The notes under the pieces were generated by a model that saw only the letters and a list, made by a program, of their open reading frames with translations, was not told where the DNA came from and made no database searches. Positions 39,290 to 48,833 of a stretch of DNA of 64,000 nt are shown here, in pieces. Within the stretch, counting starts at the first letter, position 1, and every line of letters starts with the position of its first letter. Made by a program: the position numbers and the translations under genes. Origin of the DNA: Clostridium puniceum (GTDB taxonomy: Bacteria; Bacillota; Clostridia; Clostridiales; Clostridiaceae); contig NZ_LZZM01000099.1 in assembly GCF_002006345.1 (NCBI RefSeq), positions 88,469 to 152,468 of the forward strand, written 5' to 3'.

Positions 39290-39660
39290 ATAGGCTAGAT
39301 TACTCGTTATTTGACCCAAAACAGCCATAAGAATACTCAATATAAAAAACCTATTGGGCCCACATAAACTTCAAAATGTATTCCCAAATTAGAACTGTTA
39401 TTACAGTGGTACTAGCAAAAATCTTACTATGGAAGCTGTCGTATTATTAACTCTGAAAACTAGCCCAGAGAAAAGTAGTAAAAGTAGCACTCCTATTAAG
39501 ACACTTTTTGCAAGATAGAAAAAAGTAATAGCACTGAATAAAGGCAAAAAGATCAACGCCATACATATAAAAGTGATTCAAAAAAACATTTTTACAATAT
39601 CAAGCTATGGATGAAAAAGCAAAAGAGATAAAAGTAATATGAAAATAGCAACAGACTAAA
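39290..39660 (-). pseudogene. Decayed DMT-type transporter
   Basis: On the minus strand, patches of several frames read as hydrophobic EamA-like segments (for example YLAKSVLIGVLLLLLFSGL and FILSILMAVLGQIT), broken by many stops. Assignment is tentative. Confidence 0.3.
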
Positions 39661-39667
39661 ATTTTAA

Positions 39668-39979
39668 CTAATGAGGAGATACTAATTTTAGCCCCACAAT
39701 TCCAATTATTATAAAATCAATAAGATTATTCTGGTCATATCAATAGGTTCTTTAAATAATATTATTACTAAAATAACAGTACCAATTCTAGTCTAAATTG
39801 CACAAGCAGTTCCTAATGAAATATTTTTTGATGCTAATTACATAAAAATGGAAACTTGCTGTCATTCCTACTAAGGTTATTATACTGGATACAAATCTCG
39901 TGAAGCCTTGTGAATACTTCAAACTTATTGCCCCGCATACTTCAAAAATTGCGCCTATAATTAAAAATAACCATTTCAT
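39668..39979 (-). pseudogene. Small multidrug resistance (SMR/SugE) exporter, broken
   Basis: Starts as a good SMR protein: KWLFLIIGAIFEVCGAISLKYSQGF (helix 1 with the conserved Glu). A frame change near 39815 then breaks it, and an in-frame TAG replaces the Trp of AIWTGIG. The tail reads KEPIDMTRIILL...IIGIVGLKLVS. Intact members are about 105 aa. Inactive. Confidence 0.65.
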
Positions 39980-40020
39980 AATTCTCACTCTCTTCTAATG
40001 TTAAGCAGTTAAAATAAACA

Positions 40021-40188
40021 AAGCCAAGGTCGATATCAAAAAATAATATATTAGTCAATAGATTTTTTGCTGTTAATGAAGTTGCTTATAGCATGAGATT
40101 TAAAGTAGGAGTTAAATTTGTTGATTTGGAAGTTTCTGAATCGAATATATTTTTTAAAGTTAATAACTTAATTATTGACTATTTTTAA
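40021..40188 (+). pseudogene. Possible PilZ-domain remnant
   Basis: An open stretch ending TAA at 40186 reads RFKVGVKFVDLEVSESNIFFK, resembling the end of PilZ c-di-GMP-binding domains. No start or N-terminal RxxxR motif. Tentative. Confidence 0.3.
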
Positions 40189-40241
40189 AATATAGTCAGA
40201 AAATGCGATTTTAACACGAATAGTATAGTGAGTATAAAAAT

Positions 40242-40285
40242 AAAGATTGTAATAAGATTCAAAATCAAATCTTGTTACAATCTTT
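40242..40285. terminator. Hairpin terminator in decayed region
   Basis: AAAGATTGTAATAAGATT pairs with AATCTTGTTACAATCTTT; T-rich flank. A second, weaker stem with TTTTTT lies at 40310-40350. Confidence 0.55.
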
Positions 40286-40411
40286 TAACTTTAAACTAAA
40301 TAAAATTCAGTAGCTTGCCTTTGAGTAATTTAAGACAGGCTTTTTTATTAAATTGCCATTATTAATTTATAAATACTATTTAAATATTTCAATATAAAAA
40401 TTGAGATTATT

Positions 40412-40577
40412 TTAAATACTTTCATTATAAATTAGTACTACATAATCTAATTCTACTTTTTCTTGATGATTCTTTAATTCATTTTTGTTAGAAACAAATG
40501 CTTTGGAATATTCCGTTATTTCTTCTTCAGTTATTTCAATATTTATATTAAATAGTTTTTTTGAAGATTTCCTCTAA
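40412..40577 (-). pseudogene. C-terminal coding remnant, unknown
   Basis: Minus-strand open stretch of 54 codons (KSSKKLFNINIEITEEEITEYSKAF...), coding-like but without a start codon. Family not recognised. Confidence 0.3.
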
Positions 40578-40704
40578 TTCGTGTAATTATTTAACTCAAT
40601 AATATTTAGGAGTTTTTGAACTTTTTAAATAAATTAATATAGATAGATGAAAAAATGAGTATTTTCAGTTATAATGATATAAATGTAGAAAAGAGGAAAA
40701 ATAA

Positions 40705-41607
40705 ATGAATAATGAAAAGAACTATGGTGTAATATATGCAGTCAGTGCATACATCTTATGGGGCATTTTGCCTATTTATTGGAAACTGATAAATAGTGTA
40801 TTTTCAATAGAGATTTTATCTAACAGAATTTTATGGGCTTTTGTATTTACGATTGTAATTATAGCTGTAACTAAACAGTGGGAGGAGCTAAAGAGTATAG
40901 CTAAGGATAAGAAACAAATGTGTTATATATTTATTGCATCAATTCTAATTGCATTTAACTGGGGCTTGTACATATGGGCTGTTAATTCAGATAAGATTGT
41001 TGACGCAAGCTTAGGATATTATATTAATCCATTGTTTGCAGTAGCTTTGGGAATGTTAATTTTCAAAGAAAAGTTGAATTATTATCAAGTAAGTGCACTT
41101 TTTATTGCTTCTATTGGTGTCATAATTAAAACCTTGCAATATGGTAAGATTCCATGGATTTCCTTAGGATTGGCTATTTCATTTGGATTATATGGTGCAA
41201 TTAAGAAGCTAGTTAGAGCTAATTCTATAGTTGGATTAACTCTTGAAACAACTATGCTTACTCCAGTTGCTGCAATATATATTGTATCAAGACAGATTAG
41301 TGGATTGGGTGTTTTGGGTAAAGAAGATATAATGGTAATACTTTTGCTTATAGGATCAGGTATAGTTACAGCTGTTCCATTACTACTTTTTGCAAGTGGA
41401 GCAAAAAGGCTTCCTATGTCAGTGCTTGGTTTCACTCAATATATTTCCCCAACTATAAGTTTGCTTATTGGAATTTTTGTGTATCATGAAAGTTTTACAA
41501 CTGTGGATATGATAGGCTTCGGTTTTATATGGGGAGCATTAGCTATATATTCTTTCTCTCAAATAAATTTAACTAAGAACACAAAAGGTGAAGAGCTGCT
41601 TAGTTAA
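40705..41607 (+). CDS. rarD: RarD-type EamA permease
   Basis: 300 aa, ten helices, with the RarD hallmarks: GVIYAVSAYILWGILPIYWKL at the N-terminus, NWGLYIWAVN and LGYYINPLF in the middle, and FTQYISPTISLLIG at the end. Transport substrate is unknown in this family despite its link to chloramphenicol sensitivity. Start behind AGAGG. Single gene. Confidence 0.88.
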   Translation: MNNEKNYGVIYAVSAYILWGILPIYWKLINSVFSIEILSNRILWAFVFTIVIIAVTKQWEELKSIAKDKKQMCYIFIASILIAFNWGLYIWAVNSDKIVDASLGYYINPLFAVALGMLIFKEKLNYYQVSALFIASIGVIIKTLQYGKIPWISLGLAISFGLYGAIKKLVRANSIVGLTLETTMLTPVAAIYIVSRQISGLGVLGKEDIMVILLLIGSGIVTAVPLLLFASGAKRLPMSVLGFTQYISPTISLLIGIFVYHESFTTVDMIGFGFIWGALAIYSFSQINLTKNTKGEELLS

Positions 41608-41847
41608 AAAATGTTAAGAACAAAAAAATATAAATAGACAATATAAAAATAAATTTTAAAGATTTTAATAAATGAATATATCAATGTCAAATGATAATTA
41701 CAATAAAATTATTGAAATAGGATGACTTTACTTGAGAATTACTAATCTTAGATAAAGCAATTACAAAAAAATTTAGGATAATGAAGGATGAACCGTGCCA
41801 TAATAAATTACATAGATTTTTTAGTTGAATTATTGAGTTATTAAGTT

Positions 41848-41920
41848 AACTATTTACTATAATAGAATTGAAGCAGGCTTTGCTGATTTAGATATAAAAA
41901 ATTAAAGAAATATATAATAG
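41848..41920 (+). pseudogene. Fragment repeating the 3' end of add
   Basis: Reads IYYNRIEAGFADLDIKN, against IYYNSVEASFADFDIKE in the intact gene at 35.9 kb. It is followed by AAAGAAATATATAA, like the gene's final codons. No upstream part remains. A duplication remnant or the leftover of a lost add paralog. The rest of 41608-42022 has no gene. Confidence 0.6.
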
Positions 41921-42022
41921 AATTTATTAAATCTTAAAAAGTTTAATTTTATTAGTATAAAAAAATCAATATGACTAATAATAATATTGTCAATAAACTT
42001 TTAAATTTAGGAGGAAATAAAT

Positions 42023-42199
42023 ATGAAACCAGAAAAAATGAGCTCGCCTAATACAGGAATTAAATGTGTTGTTAATACTTGTCATTACTATATGTCAGGT
42101 GATCACTGTGCTGCACAACAAATTGAAGTGCAACCTAGAGATGCAAGGAACACTGAACAAACAGATTGTGCTACATTTATGCCAGAAGGTCAAATTTAA
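42023..42199 (+). CDS. DUF1540 small cysteine protein
   Basis: 58 aa with the DUF1540 pattern: KCVVNTCHYYMSGDHCAAQQIEV...TDCATF, four Cys plus His likely binding one metal ion. These occur widely in clostridia and bacilli; function unknown. Start ATG behind AGGAGG. Confidence 0.85.
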   Translation: MKPEKMSSPNTGIKCVVNTCHYYMSGDHCAAQQIEVQPRDARNTEQTDCATFMPEGQI

Positions 42200-42213
42200 T
42201 TAAAATCTAACTT

Positions 42214-42258
42214 ATGAACTGGCTATATTAATTTAATAGTATAGCCAGTTCTAAATTT
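42214..42258. terminator. Bidirectional terminator
   Basis: GAACTGGCTATA (42216-42227) / TATAGCCAGTTC (42240-42251), then TAAATTTTT. Between convergent genes. Confidence 0.75.
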
Positions 42259-44124
42259 TTATTCACTTTTAAAATTTAATAATAAGGCAGAATTTATAAT
42301 AACTGCAACAGAACCTAAATTATGAACTAAAGCACCAAGCACTGGACTTAAGATACCTGTCATTGCTAGTATTATCGCTGCAAAATTTAGCAACATTGAA
42401 AGAGATAAGTTCACTTTAATTGTGTTCATAGTTTTTTTTGATAGACTAAATAAATGAGGAATAGCTTTAATATCATCATTTACAAGAGCAATATCTGCTG
42501 CATTAACAGCAATATCACTACCAATACCACCCATTGCTATACCTACATATGCTTTCTTAAGAGCAGGGGCATCATTAATTCCATCACCAATCATGCAAAG
42601 CATTTGATTTTGTTTTTGATATAGGTCAATTGCAGACATTTTATCTTCTGGTAAGCATTCTGAATGAACATTAGTAATTCCCACATTATTTGCAATATGA
42701 GAAGCGGCTTGAGGATTATCTCCAGTTAATAGTATACTTTCTACATTTATTAAATTAAGTTTTTCTATCATTAAGGGAGAATCTTGGCGAAGAGTGTCAG
42801 ATAAAGCAATAAATCCAGTAATACAAGAATTAATAGCAATATAGATAGTTGTACATCCTTCTTTTTTATATATTGATGATTTATCTAGAATGTGTTCAGA
42901 TATTATTATAGAATTTTCGTTTAATAATTCTGCATTTCCTGCAAGAATTACATCGCCTGAAACTGTTGCCTTAACACCACGGCCTGCAACTAGTAAAAAT
43001 TCCTGTGGATCTTCTAAAGTCACATTTGATATAGCTTTAAAATGTGAAACAATTGCTTTACCTAGTGGATGTTCAGAACGAAGTTCTGCAGATGCTGTCA
43101 TTATTAACAATTTTTTTTGACTTATATTCTTATTAAAGCTTTCAATTCCAACAACAGAAGGCTTACCATAAGTTAAAGTACCAGTCTTATCAAATGCAAT
43201 TTTGGTTACTTTTGCTAATCTTTCTAGTGCATCACCCTCTCGAACTAGAATACCATGTTTTGTAGCATTTCCAATACCAGCCATTATAGCAGTAGGCGTT
43301 GCAAGAACCAAAGCACATGGGCAAAAGACAACAAGGATTGTAACAGCACGAATAATTTCATCTGTAACAAACCAAGTGCCTACTGCAGATGCTAGGGCAA
43401 TAACAACTATCCAAGTAGCCCATCTATCAGCCATTCCAACAATTTTAGCTTTACTTGCATCCGCAGATTCAACAAGTTTAATCATTCTCTTAAGGGAACT
43501 GTCTTCATCAATTTTAGTAGCCTTCATATCGAATGCACCAAATTGGTTAACTGTTCCACTGAAAACTTCATCTCCAATACCTTTATCAATGGGCAGAGAT
43601 TCTCCTGTGATTACGGCTTGATCAATGGAGGTTTGTCCACAAACAATAATACCATCAACAGCAATGGTTTCACCAGCAAGAACACGAAGTATATCTGATG
43701 TTTTGACTTGGTCAGATGGTATTATACTTTCTACACCATCGCGAACAATCCTAGCAGTTGCAGGTGTAAGGTTTACTAATTTCTCAATACCTTGGCGTGC
43801 TTTTGCAACAGTATGTTCTTCTAATAGTGCACCTAGTGTCATAATAAAAGCAACTTCACCAGCAGCAAAAATTTCACCAATTAAGACAGATGCGACAAGT
43901 GCAATTGCAACTAAAACATCGGCCTTAATATCAAATTCTGTTATAAGTCCTTCAATGGCACCTTTCACAATAGGTGTACCGCATAAAATAATTGATACCC
44001 AAGCTATATCAATTTTAAAATTTAGAATATGTAAAAAGCTTATAAGAAGAGACAATGCTGATAGGATTAAAAATAATATATTACGATTATCATCATCTTT
44101 AAAAAGTTCTATTAATTTTTTCAT
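42259..44124 (-). CDS. P1B-type heavy-metal ATPase with CsoR partner
   Basis: 621 aa without an N-terminal HMA domain. Eight helices, TGES actuator loop, FCPCALVLATP in helix 6 (Cys about 267 and 269), DKTGT (about Asp312), SEHPLG nucleotide motif and GDGINDAPAL. The last helix carries ALVHNLGSV..NSALL instead of the Lys/Asp pair of Zn/Cd pumps or the YN/MxxSS of Cu pumps, so the metal cannot be fixed from motifs. It is cotranscribed after a CsoR-type repressor, which favours Cu(I) or Ni/Co export. Its paralog at 29456 has SCA instead of CPC. Confidence 0.85.
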   Translation of the reverse strand: MKKLIELFKDDDNRNILFLILSALSLLISFLHILNFKIDIAWVSIILCGTPIVKGAIEGLITEFDIKADVLVAIALVASVLIGEIFAAGEVAFIMTLGALLEEHTVAKARQGIEKLVNLTPATARIVRDGVESIIPSDQVKTSDILRVLAGETIAVDGIIVCGQTSIDQAVITGESLPIDKGIGDEVFSGTVNQFGAFDMKATKIDEDSSLKRMIKLVESADASKAKIVGMADRWATWIVVIALASAVGTWFVTDEIIRAVTILVVFCPCALVLATPTAIMAGIGNATKHGILVREGDALERLAKVTKIAFDKTGTLTYGKPSVVGIESFNKNISQKKLLIMTASAELRSEHPLGKAIVSHFKAISNVTLEDPQEFLLVAGRGVKATVSGDVILAGNAELLNENSIIISEHILDKSSIYKKEGCTTIYIAINSCITGFIALSDTLRQDSPLMIEKLNLINVESILLTGDNPQAASHIANNVGITNVHSECLPEDKMSAIDLYQKQNQMLCMIGDGINDAPALKKAYVGIAMGGIGSDIAVNAADIALVNDDIKAIPHLFSLSKKTMNTIKVNLSLSMLLNFAAIILAMTGILSPVLGALVHNLGSVAVIINSALLLNFKSE

Positions 44125-44131
44125 TTAACTA

Positions 44132-44407
44132 TTACCCCATTCTTGAAAAAAGTTCTACTGCTTTAGAAAAGTCAGAAATTGTTTTATCAGCATCACCGTG
44201 CTCTATGCCATCGCGAACACAGTGTTGAAGGTGCCCTTCTAAAACCACCTGACCAACTTTATGTAATGCACTTTTTGCAGCATTGATTTGTATTAAGACA
44301 TCTTCACAAGGAACATCTTTATTTATCATTTCTGAAATAGCTCTAAGTTGACCTTCAATTTTTTTTATTCTAGTTTGAATTTTTGGGACATCCATACATT
44401 GGCGCAT
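44132..44407 (-). CDS. csoR: CsoR/RcnR-family metal-sensing repressor
   Basis: 91 aa, all-helical. KIQTRIKKIEGQLRAISEMI at the N-terminus, then the Cys-His-Cys sensor pattern PCEDVLIQI...EGHLQHCV typical of Cu(I)-sensing CsoR. Some persulfide sensors share the two Cys. First gene of the operon, seven bases before the ATPase, with a palindromic operator at its promoter. Confidence 0.88.
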   Translation of the reverse strand: MRQCMDVPKIQTRIKKIEGQLRAISEMINKDVPCEDVLIQINAAKSALHKVGQVVLEGHLQHCVRDGIEHGDADKTISDFSKAVELFSRMG

Positions 44408-44431
44408 AATATCATCCTCCAGTTAATATTT

Positions 44432-44485
44432 ATATACCCATAGGGGGTATGGGTATATAATACTGTTTGAAATAATTTTTGTCAA
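44432..44485 (-). promoter_or_regulatory. csoR promoter and CsoR operator
   Basis: Minus-strand TTGACA (44485-44480), 17 bases, TATTAT (44462-44457). Immediately downstream is ATACCCATA-GGGGG-TATGGGTAT (44435-44457), a dyad with G-tract centre characteristic of CsoR sites. Autoregulation of the repressor-ATPase operon is expected. Confidence 0.8.
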
Positions 44486-44600
44486 GGGTGCTATTTGAAA
44501 TTTAATAGTTACTGATTAATAGTTAAAATATATAATTTTAAGCAGTATGTTTTTTAGTTACGTGGATCTTTCGGAAATATTATGTAATGGTCTAAAATAA

Positions 44601-44653
44601 TAAGGACAGTAGATAATTTTAATAAAAACAAAATTATCTACTGTCCTTTTGTT
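44601..44653. terminator. Bidirectional terminator
   Basis: AAGGACAGTAGATAATTTT and its complement around a 9-nt loop, ending in TTTTG. Serves the GH5 gene on the minus strand. Confidence 0.8.
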
Positions 44654-44693
44654 ATATGATTTTGAAGATTTTAATTTGTAAAATTTAATATTA

Positions 44694-46307
44694 TTACTGA
44701 GCAGTTACATAATCCATATATAGTGAAGTATTCCAAGCTGCATTATCTCCAGCTATAAACTGTACACCAATTTCTTTAACATCATTAAGGTTTGGAACGT
44801 TAGATAAATCAAAAGTTAGTTCTGTTCCAGCAGAACTTGAATTTATTTTAGTAAATCCACCATCAAACCATTGATAAGAATTACCTGTTTTAACATAAAG
44901 CTTAGCACCCATACCAGTTCCGTGATTTCCCCAATCTGCATGACGTACCACAGCTTTTAGTTGTGATTTTCCACTTAAATCTTGAGTTTGAGGTAATGCA
45001 AAGTAATATTGAGCTCCACTTGATAGGCGAATATCACCTCTTAATGAAGTATTGCCATTATATTTCCATTCCCATGCTACAGATGACCCAGCTAAAGCAT
45101 TAATTGCGGTCCAACCACCAGTGCTAGATTCAAAGTTATAAAGAACTGAACTACTAGTAGTAGTGCCAGCATTTACGTTGGCACCTTTCACAAGTGCAGC
45201 AATTACTTCTGGACAATCTAAATTTAATGTATTTCTATTTAATAAACCATATGTGTCTGAGTTTCCAGCAGTAGAAATTCCGTTATCCCACCAAACAGGA
45301 GTAATATGTCTTGATCTTGCTGCTTTAGCATAATATTCTGCATGTGTTGTTCTTGCTAATTTATTATTTTTATTAATTGTACCAAATTCACCAATAACTA
45401 CAGCTTGCCCCTTTTTTACGAATTTATTAGCAACTGCATCAAGTTCTGAATCTAATGCACTCTTTTCAGCATCGGTACCCCAATTAGGAGTTTCAGTGTT
45501 TACCATTGAGAATAAATAGGGTGAATACATGTGTAAGGATACAATAATTTTTTTGTCGTTATTTGGAATAACTAGATCATCTACTGCTGCAGGAATTGAA
45601 GAGGCAGCAAGTGTTGGAACCATAATGCATCTAGATTTGTTATTTCCACCAGTACTTCTTATTGTATTTACAGCAGCTAAGTTATAGTTATTAATTACTT
45701 CACGATTTTCAGCAGATCCACCTGACCATTCATTAGCAGCACCAACTGGTCTTGGTTCATTCATTGTTTCAAAAATTAAATAGTCCCCATATTTATTGTA
45801 TCTATTTGCAATTTGAGTCCATGCCTTAGTAAGTTGAGCTTTTACTTGTTCCTGTTTTTCATAAGTTGGTATTAACCAAGAGTCTTCATGATGCATATTA
45901 AGAATAACATACATATCATTATCAAATGCATAATTCATAACTTCATCAACTCTGTCAAACCATGCCGGGTCAATTGTGTAGTTAGGTGCAGAACCCATAT
46001 GATTATACCAAGTTGTTGGAATTCTTATAGTATTAAATCCTGATGCTTTTATTCTATCAATCATAGCATGTGTAGTTTTGGGATTTCCCCAATAAGTTTC
46101 AGATAATAATGGTTCAGCTCCAATATACCCATGGGCATCAAGCGTATTTCCTAAATTCCATCCGATTTTCATATCATCAACAATCTCTTGCGATGTTGCA
46201 TTACGAATTCCTGTGTAAGCAGTAGAGGCTGAAGCAGCCCCTCCTTTAAAAAGAGTAACTGCAGAAAAAGCAATTGCTAAAATTAATAAATTTTTTCGAG
46301 TAATCAT
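44694..46307 (-). CDS. Secreted GH5 endoglucanase with carbohydrate-binding module
   Basis: 537 aa. Signal peptide about 1-28. GH5 barrel (about 40-370) with [22 protein letters not shown], acid/base Glu184 in FETMNEP and nucleophile Glu307 in VIGEFGT; the pattern fits subfamily 4. The C-terminal domain (about 385-537) is a beta-sandwich of the galactose-binding-like type ([14 protein letters not shown]...), probably a glucan-binding module. No dockerin, so it acts as a free enzyme. Start behind GGGGGATGAG. Confidence 0.9.
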   Translation of the reverse strand: MITRKNLLILAIAFSAVTLFKGGAASASTAYTGIRNATSQEIVDDMKIGWNLGNTLDAHGYIGAEPLLSETYWGNPKTTHAMIDRIKASGFNTIRIPTTWYNHMGSAPNYTIDPAWFDRVDEVMNYAFDNDMYVILNMHHEDSWLIPTYEKQEQVKAQLTKAWTQIANRYNKYGDYLIFETMNEPRPVGAANEWSGGSAENREVINNYNLAAVNTIRSTGGNNKSRCIMVPTLAASSIPAAVDDLVIPNNDKKIIVSLHMYSPYLFSMVNTETPNWGTDAEKSALDSELDAVANKFVKKGQAVVIGEFGTINKNNKLARTTHAEYYAKAARSRHITPVWWDNGISTAGNSDTYGLLNRNTLNLDCPEVIAALVKGANVNAGTTTSSSVLYNFESSTGGWTAINALAGSSVAWEWKYNGNTSLRGDIRLSSGAQYYFALPQTQDLSGKSQLKAVVRHADWGNHGTGMGAKLYVKTGNSYQWFDGGFTKINSSSAGTELTFDLSNVPNLNDVKEIGVQFIAGDNAAWNTSLYMDYVTAQ

Positions 46308-46844
46308 TATCTCATCCCCCTAAAATTATTTGTGTATATAATAAATCTCATATATTTTTGCAAATTAAATTACAAATAGACCTCCTTTCAATTTAGAAAA
46401 GTACAAAATATATATAAATTATCTATATAATTTCGTATATCTACCATATTATAAATATACATAGTAAATGTTAATAATATATATTTCGAAAATATGCATT
46501 ATTATTGATTTACATATATATTTTAACAAATAAGTCACTTGATTTAAAAGTTGTTTGCGATGAAATAACTTTATATTACGATATTTTCTATCTTATAATA
46601 GAAAAATATAAGATTTTAATAAATTTATAATCGAAAATTAAGTGATTATAGAAGGAAAAGAAAAATGTAACTAAACGATAGATGTTTATTAAAAATAGCC
46701 TGTTACAAAGAGTAGTGGCCTATGATATGAAATACTGCTTTTGTATAGAAAGGGAATATAAAATTAATCAATTTACACATAAAAAGCTGATATAAAAAGA
46801 GGCATCACTTATATACAATATTAGTGATACCTCATTTGTAATTA
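46308..46844. other. Intergenic region upstream of the GH5 gene
   Basis: About 540 nt, very AT-rich. An imperfect hairpin GAGGCATCACT...AGTGATACCTC with T-rich flank at 46798-46838 may end the quinone reductase transcript. No gene recognised. Confidence 0.45.
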
Positions 46845-47426
46845 TTATAAGATTTCTTTTACTATCTTAGATACTTCTTTTAAATAATCCTCACGGATTT
46901 CATCAGTAACATAAGGGACTGCGCCAAAGAAAGTGTGATTTACTTCTTCTATACCACTAAAATTGAATATACCTTGATCTACAGTTTGTTTCATTGAATT
47001 ATGAGTTCCATTTGCAGAATAAATTTCATTTGGTGTACCAGTAGTAGAGAATAATAAAGCTTTCTTGCCTTTTAACAAACCATTTGGAGCTCCATCTACA
47101 TACTCATAAGCAAATCCATACGAAAATACTCTATCAACATATCCTTTTAATATGGCAGGAAATGAAGCCCACCAAACTGGATAAACAAAAGTTATAATGT
47201 CAGCCCATTTAATATGTTCCTGTTCAGTAGCAATGTCTTCTGGTATTTTTCCACTTTGAAAAGCCACAAAATCATCTGGTTTAAGTATTGAATCAAATTT
47301 AATTTCATATAAGTCTCTAACGTTTACATTTGCTCTTTTTTCTTTAGATGCTTTAACTAAAGTATCTACTATTCCTTTTCCAAAGCTTTTCTGATTTGGA
47401 TGTGCGAAAATTATTAAATGATTCAT
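46845..47426 (-). CDS. NAD(P)H:quinone oxidoreductase, flavodoxin-like fold
   Basis: 193 aa of the MdaB/KefF/YwrO-like family. IIFAHPNQKSFGKGI at the N-terminus (FMN phosphate loop), YPVWWASFPAILKGYVDRVFSYGFAYEY in the middle, and LLFSTTGTPNEIY. Two-electron reduction of quinones or azo compounds. Start behind AAGGAGG. Monocistronic. Confidence 0.85.
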   Translation of the reverse strand: MNHLIIFAHPNQKSFGKGIVDTLVKASKEKRANVNVRDLYEIKFDSILKPDDFVAFQSGKIPEDIATEQEHIKWADIITFVYPVWWASFPAILKGYVDRVFSYGFAYEYVDGAPNGLLKGKKALLFSTTGTPNEIYSANGTHNSMKQTVDQGIFNFSGIEEVNHTFFGAVPYVTDEIREDYLKEVSKIVKEIL

Positions 47427-47631
47427 AATTAAATCCTCCTTAATTTATAATAAAGTTATTATTTGATTTTGTATTAAAAAATATTCTTGTAACATATTTT
47501 GATGCCAAAGTATTGTCAAATGTAATTTTGTTATTAAAGAGTTATATATTAAGAAAAAACTATGGCCACTTATAGAAAAAATATAGAGTTAAATAAGAAA
47601 GTAGTAATTAGAATTTGTAATATACAGATCA

Positions 47632-47680
47632 AAATGAACTGTCCCATAACTACAAACATTAGCTATGGGACAGTTCATTT
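47632..47680. terminator. Strong hairpin, 17-bp perfect stem
   Basis: AAATGAACTGTCCCATA (47632-47648) and its exact complement (47664-47680), loop 15 nt. Terminator-like. An open frame across this region is explained by the repeat and is not considered a gene. Confidence 0.65.
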
Positions 47681-47754
47681 ATATAAATTTTATGGAATAT
47701 ATTTATATTTTAAATTTAGGAGCGTTATTAATAATCGTTTGTATTCAGTGATTG

Positions 47755-47845
47755 AACTTTTCAGCGTGTGTGGACTGAAAAGTTATTATGGCGGTTAATT
47801 ACCTATATTCATGATAGCGTGTGAATACCATGAATATGGTTTTTG
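47755..47845 (+). ncRNA. Candidate small RNA with two hairpins
   Basis: Hairpin 1: AACTTTTCAG (47755-47764), loop CGTGTGTGGA, CTGAAAAGTT (47775-47784). Hairpin 2: ATATTCATG (47805-47813), 15-nt loop containing GCGTGTG, CATGAATAT (47829-47837), then GGTTTTTG. The shared GCGTGTG loops and final T run look like a structured small RNA. No known family recognised and no clear promoter found. Confidence 0.35.
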
Positions 47846-47989
47846 TAGTATATTCCATAAAATTTTTAACATAATTTAAATGATATCAAAGGACTAATTT
47901 AAGTTAATGAGAATGTGATATTTTCAGATTTAAATTTTAATATATTTACATAATATAAGTGCATTAAAAATTAAAGCTCTATATAATTA

Positions 47990-48004
47990 TGAAAATCATT
48001 CTCA
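47990..48004. promoter_or_regulatory. Isolated Fur-like box
   Basis: TGAAAAT-C-ATTCTCA, 13 of 15 matches to the 7-1-7 core. It stands 335 nt from the next gene in an AT-rich gap; it may mark a lost gene or an unseen small RNA. The rest of 47846-48338 shows no gene. Confidence 0.35.
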
Positions 48005-48338
48005 ATTAAATAATAATATATATAAGTATTCTTGTCAAGTTTTATTTAAAAAATTTAAAATATAAAATATAATGTTATTTAAATGTAATTTAGGGAAAAT
48101 TAGTATATTATATTTTGATGGTAGCAACTACCTATAATAGAGAATATATAATTAAAACACACTTACAGTAGAAACTTTAGATTTTTTAATATGAATTAGT
48201 AAAGAAATTATGATGTTTCAAAATTTAATAGTATGGTATAAAAAATATCAATATTAAAATATGCTATAATCCATATATAAGTTATACTTGTAATACAATA
48301 TGAAATAATGTGTTTATATAAAATTAGGAGGAATATAT

Positions 48339-48674
48339 ATGGAAGTTGTAAAATCTATGTTTTACTTTATATTAGCAGGAGTATTTGAAATTGGAGGTGG
48401 ATATCTTATATGGTTATGGTTGCGTGATAACAAAAATTTTTGGTATGGAATTACTGGAGCAATAGTTTTAATTTTATATGGTATAATTCCAACATTACAA
48501 CCTTCAAATGCTAATTTTGGTAGAGTATATGCAACTTATGGAGGAATATTTATTGTCTTATCAATTTTATGGGGATGGAAAGTTGATAATGTAATACCTG
48601 ATAAATTTGACTTGATTGGTGGATTAATAGCACTGGTTGGTGTTATTGTAATTATGTATGCGCCTAGAGGATAA
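48339..48674 (+). CDS. YnfA/UPF0060 membrane protein
   Basis: 111 aa with four helices; [40 protein letters not shown] and [21 protein letters not shown] are signatures of the YnfA family, SMR-like small transporters. Start behind AGGAGG. Function not established. Confidence 0.9.
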   Translation: MEVVKSMFYFILAGVFEIGGGYLIWLWLRDNKNFWYGITGAIVLILYGIIPTLQPSNANFGRVYATYGGIFIVLSILWGWKVDNVIPDKFDLIGGLIALVGVIVIMYAPRG

Positions 48675-48833
48675 ATTTTTGTAGAATTTCATAGTATAAT
48701 TAGTCAATACAACAATTAAAAGAACTTATTAATAACATGAATATAGAGAAAGAATTAAAAAAATAAATATTTATAATTTACAAAGTTAAAGTTTACATAA
48801 ATTATAACTTTGATATGGAAGGGAATGAAGTAC

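Noticed and set aside
43202..44128. Long open frames on the plus strand opposite the metal ATPase
   Set aside because: They are shadows of the minus-strand ATPase gene, whose motifs and codon use are clear.
47562..47798. 78-codon open frame (MATYRKNIELNKK...)
   Set aside because: It runs through a 17-bp perfect hairpin and a second stem, has no ribosome-binding site and no family resemblance.
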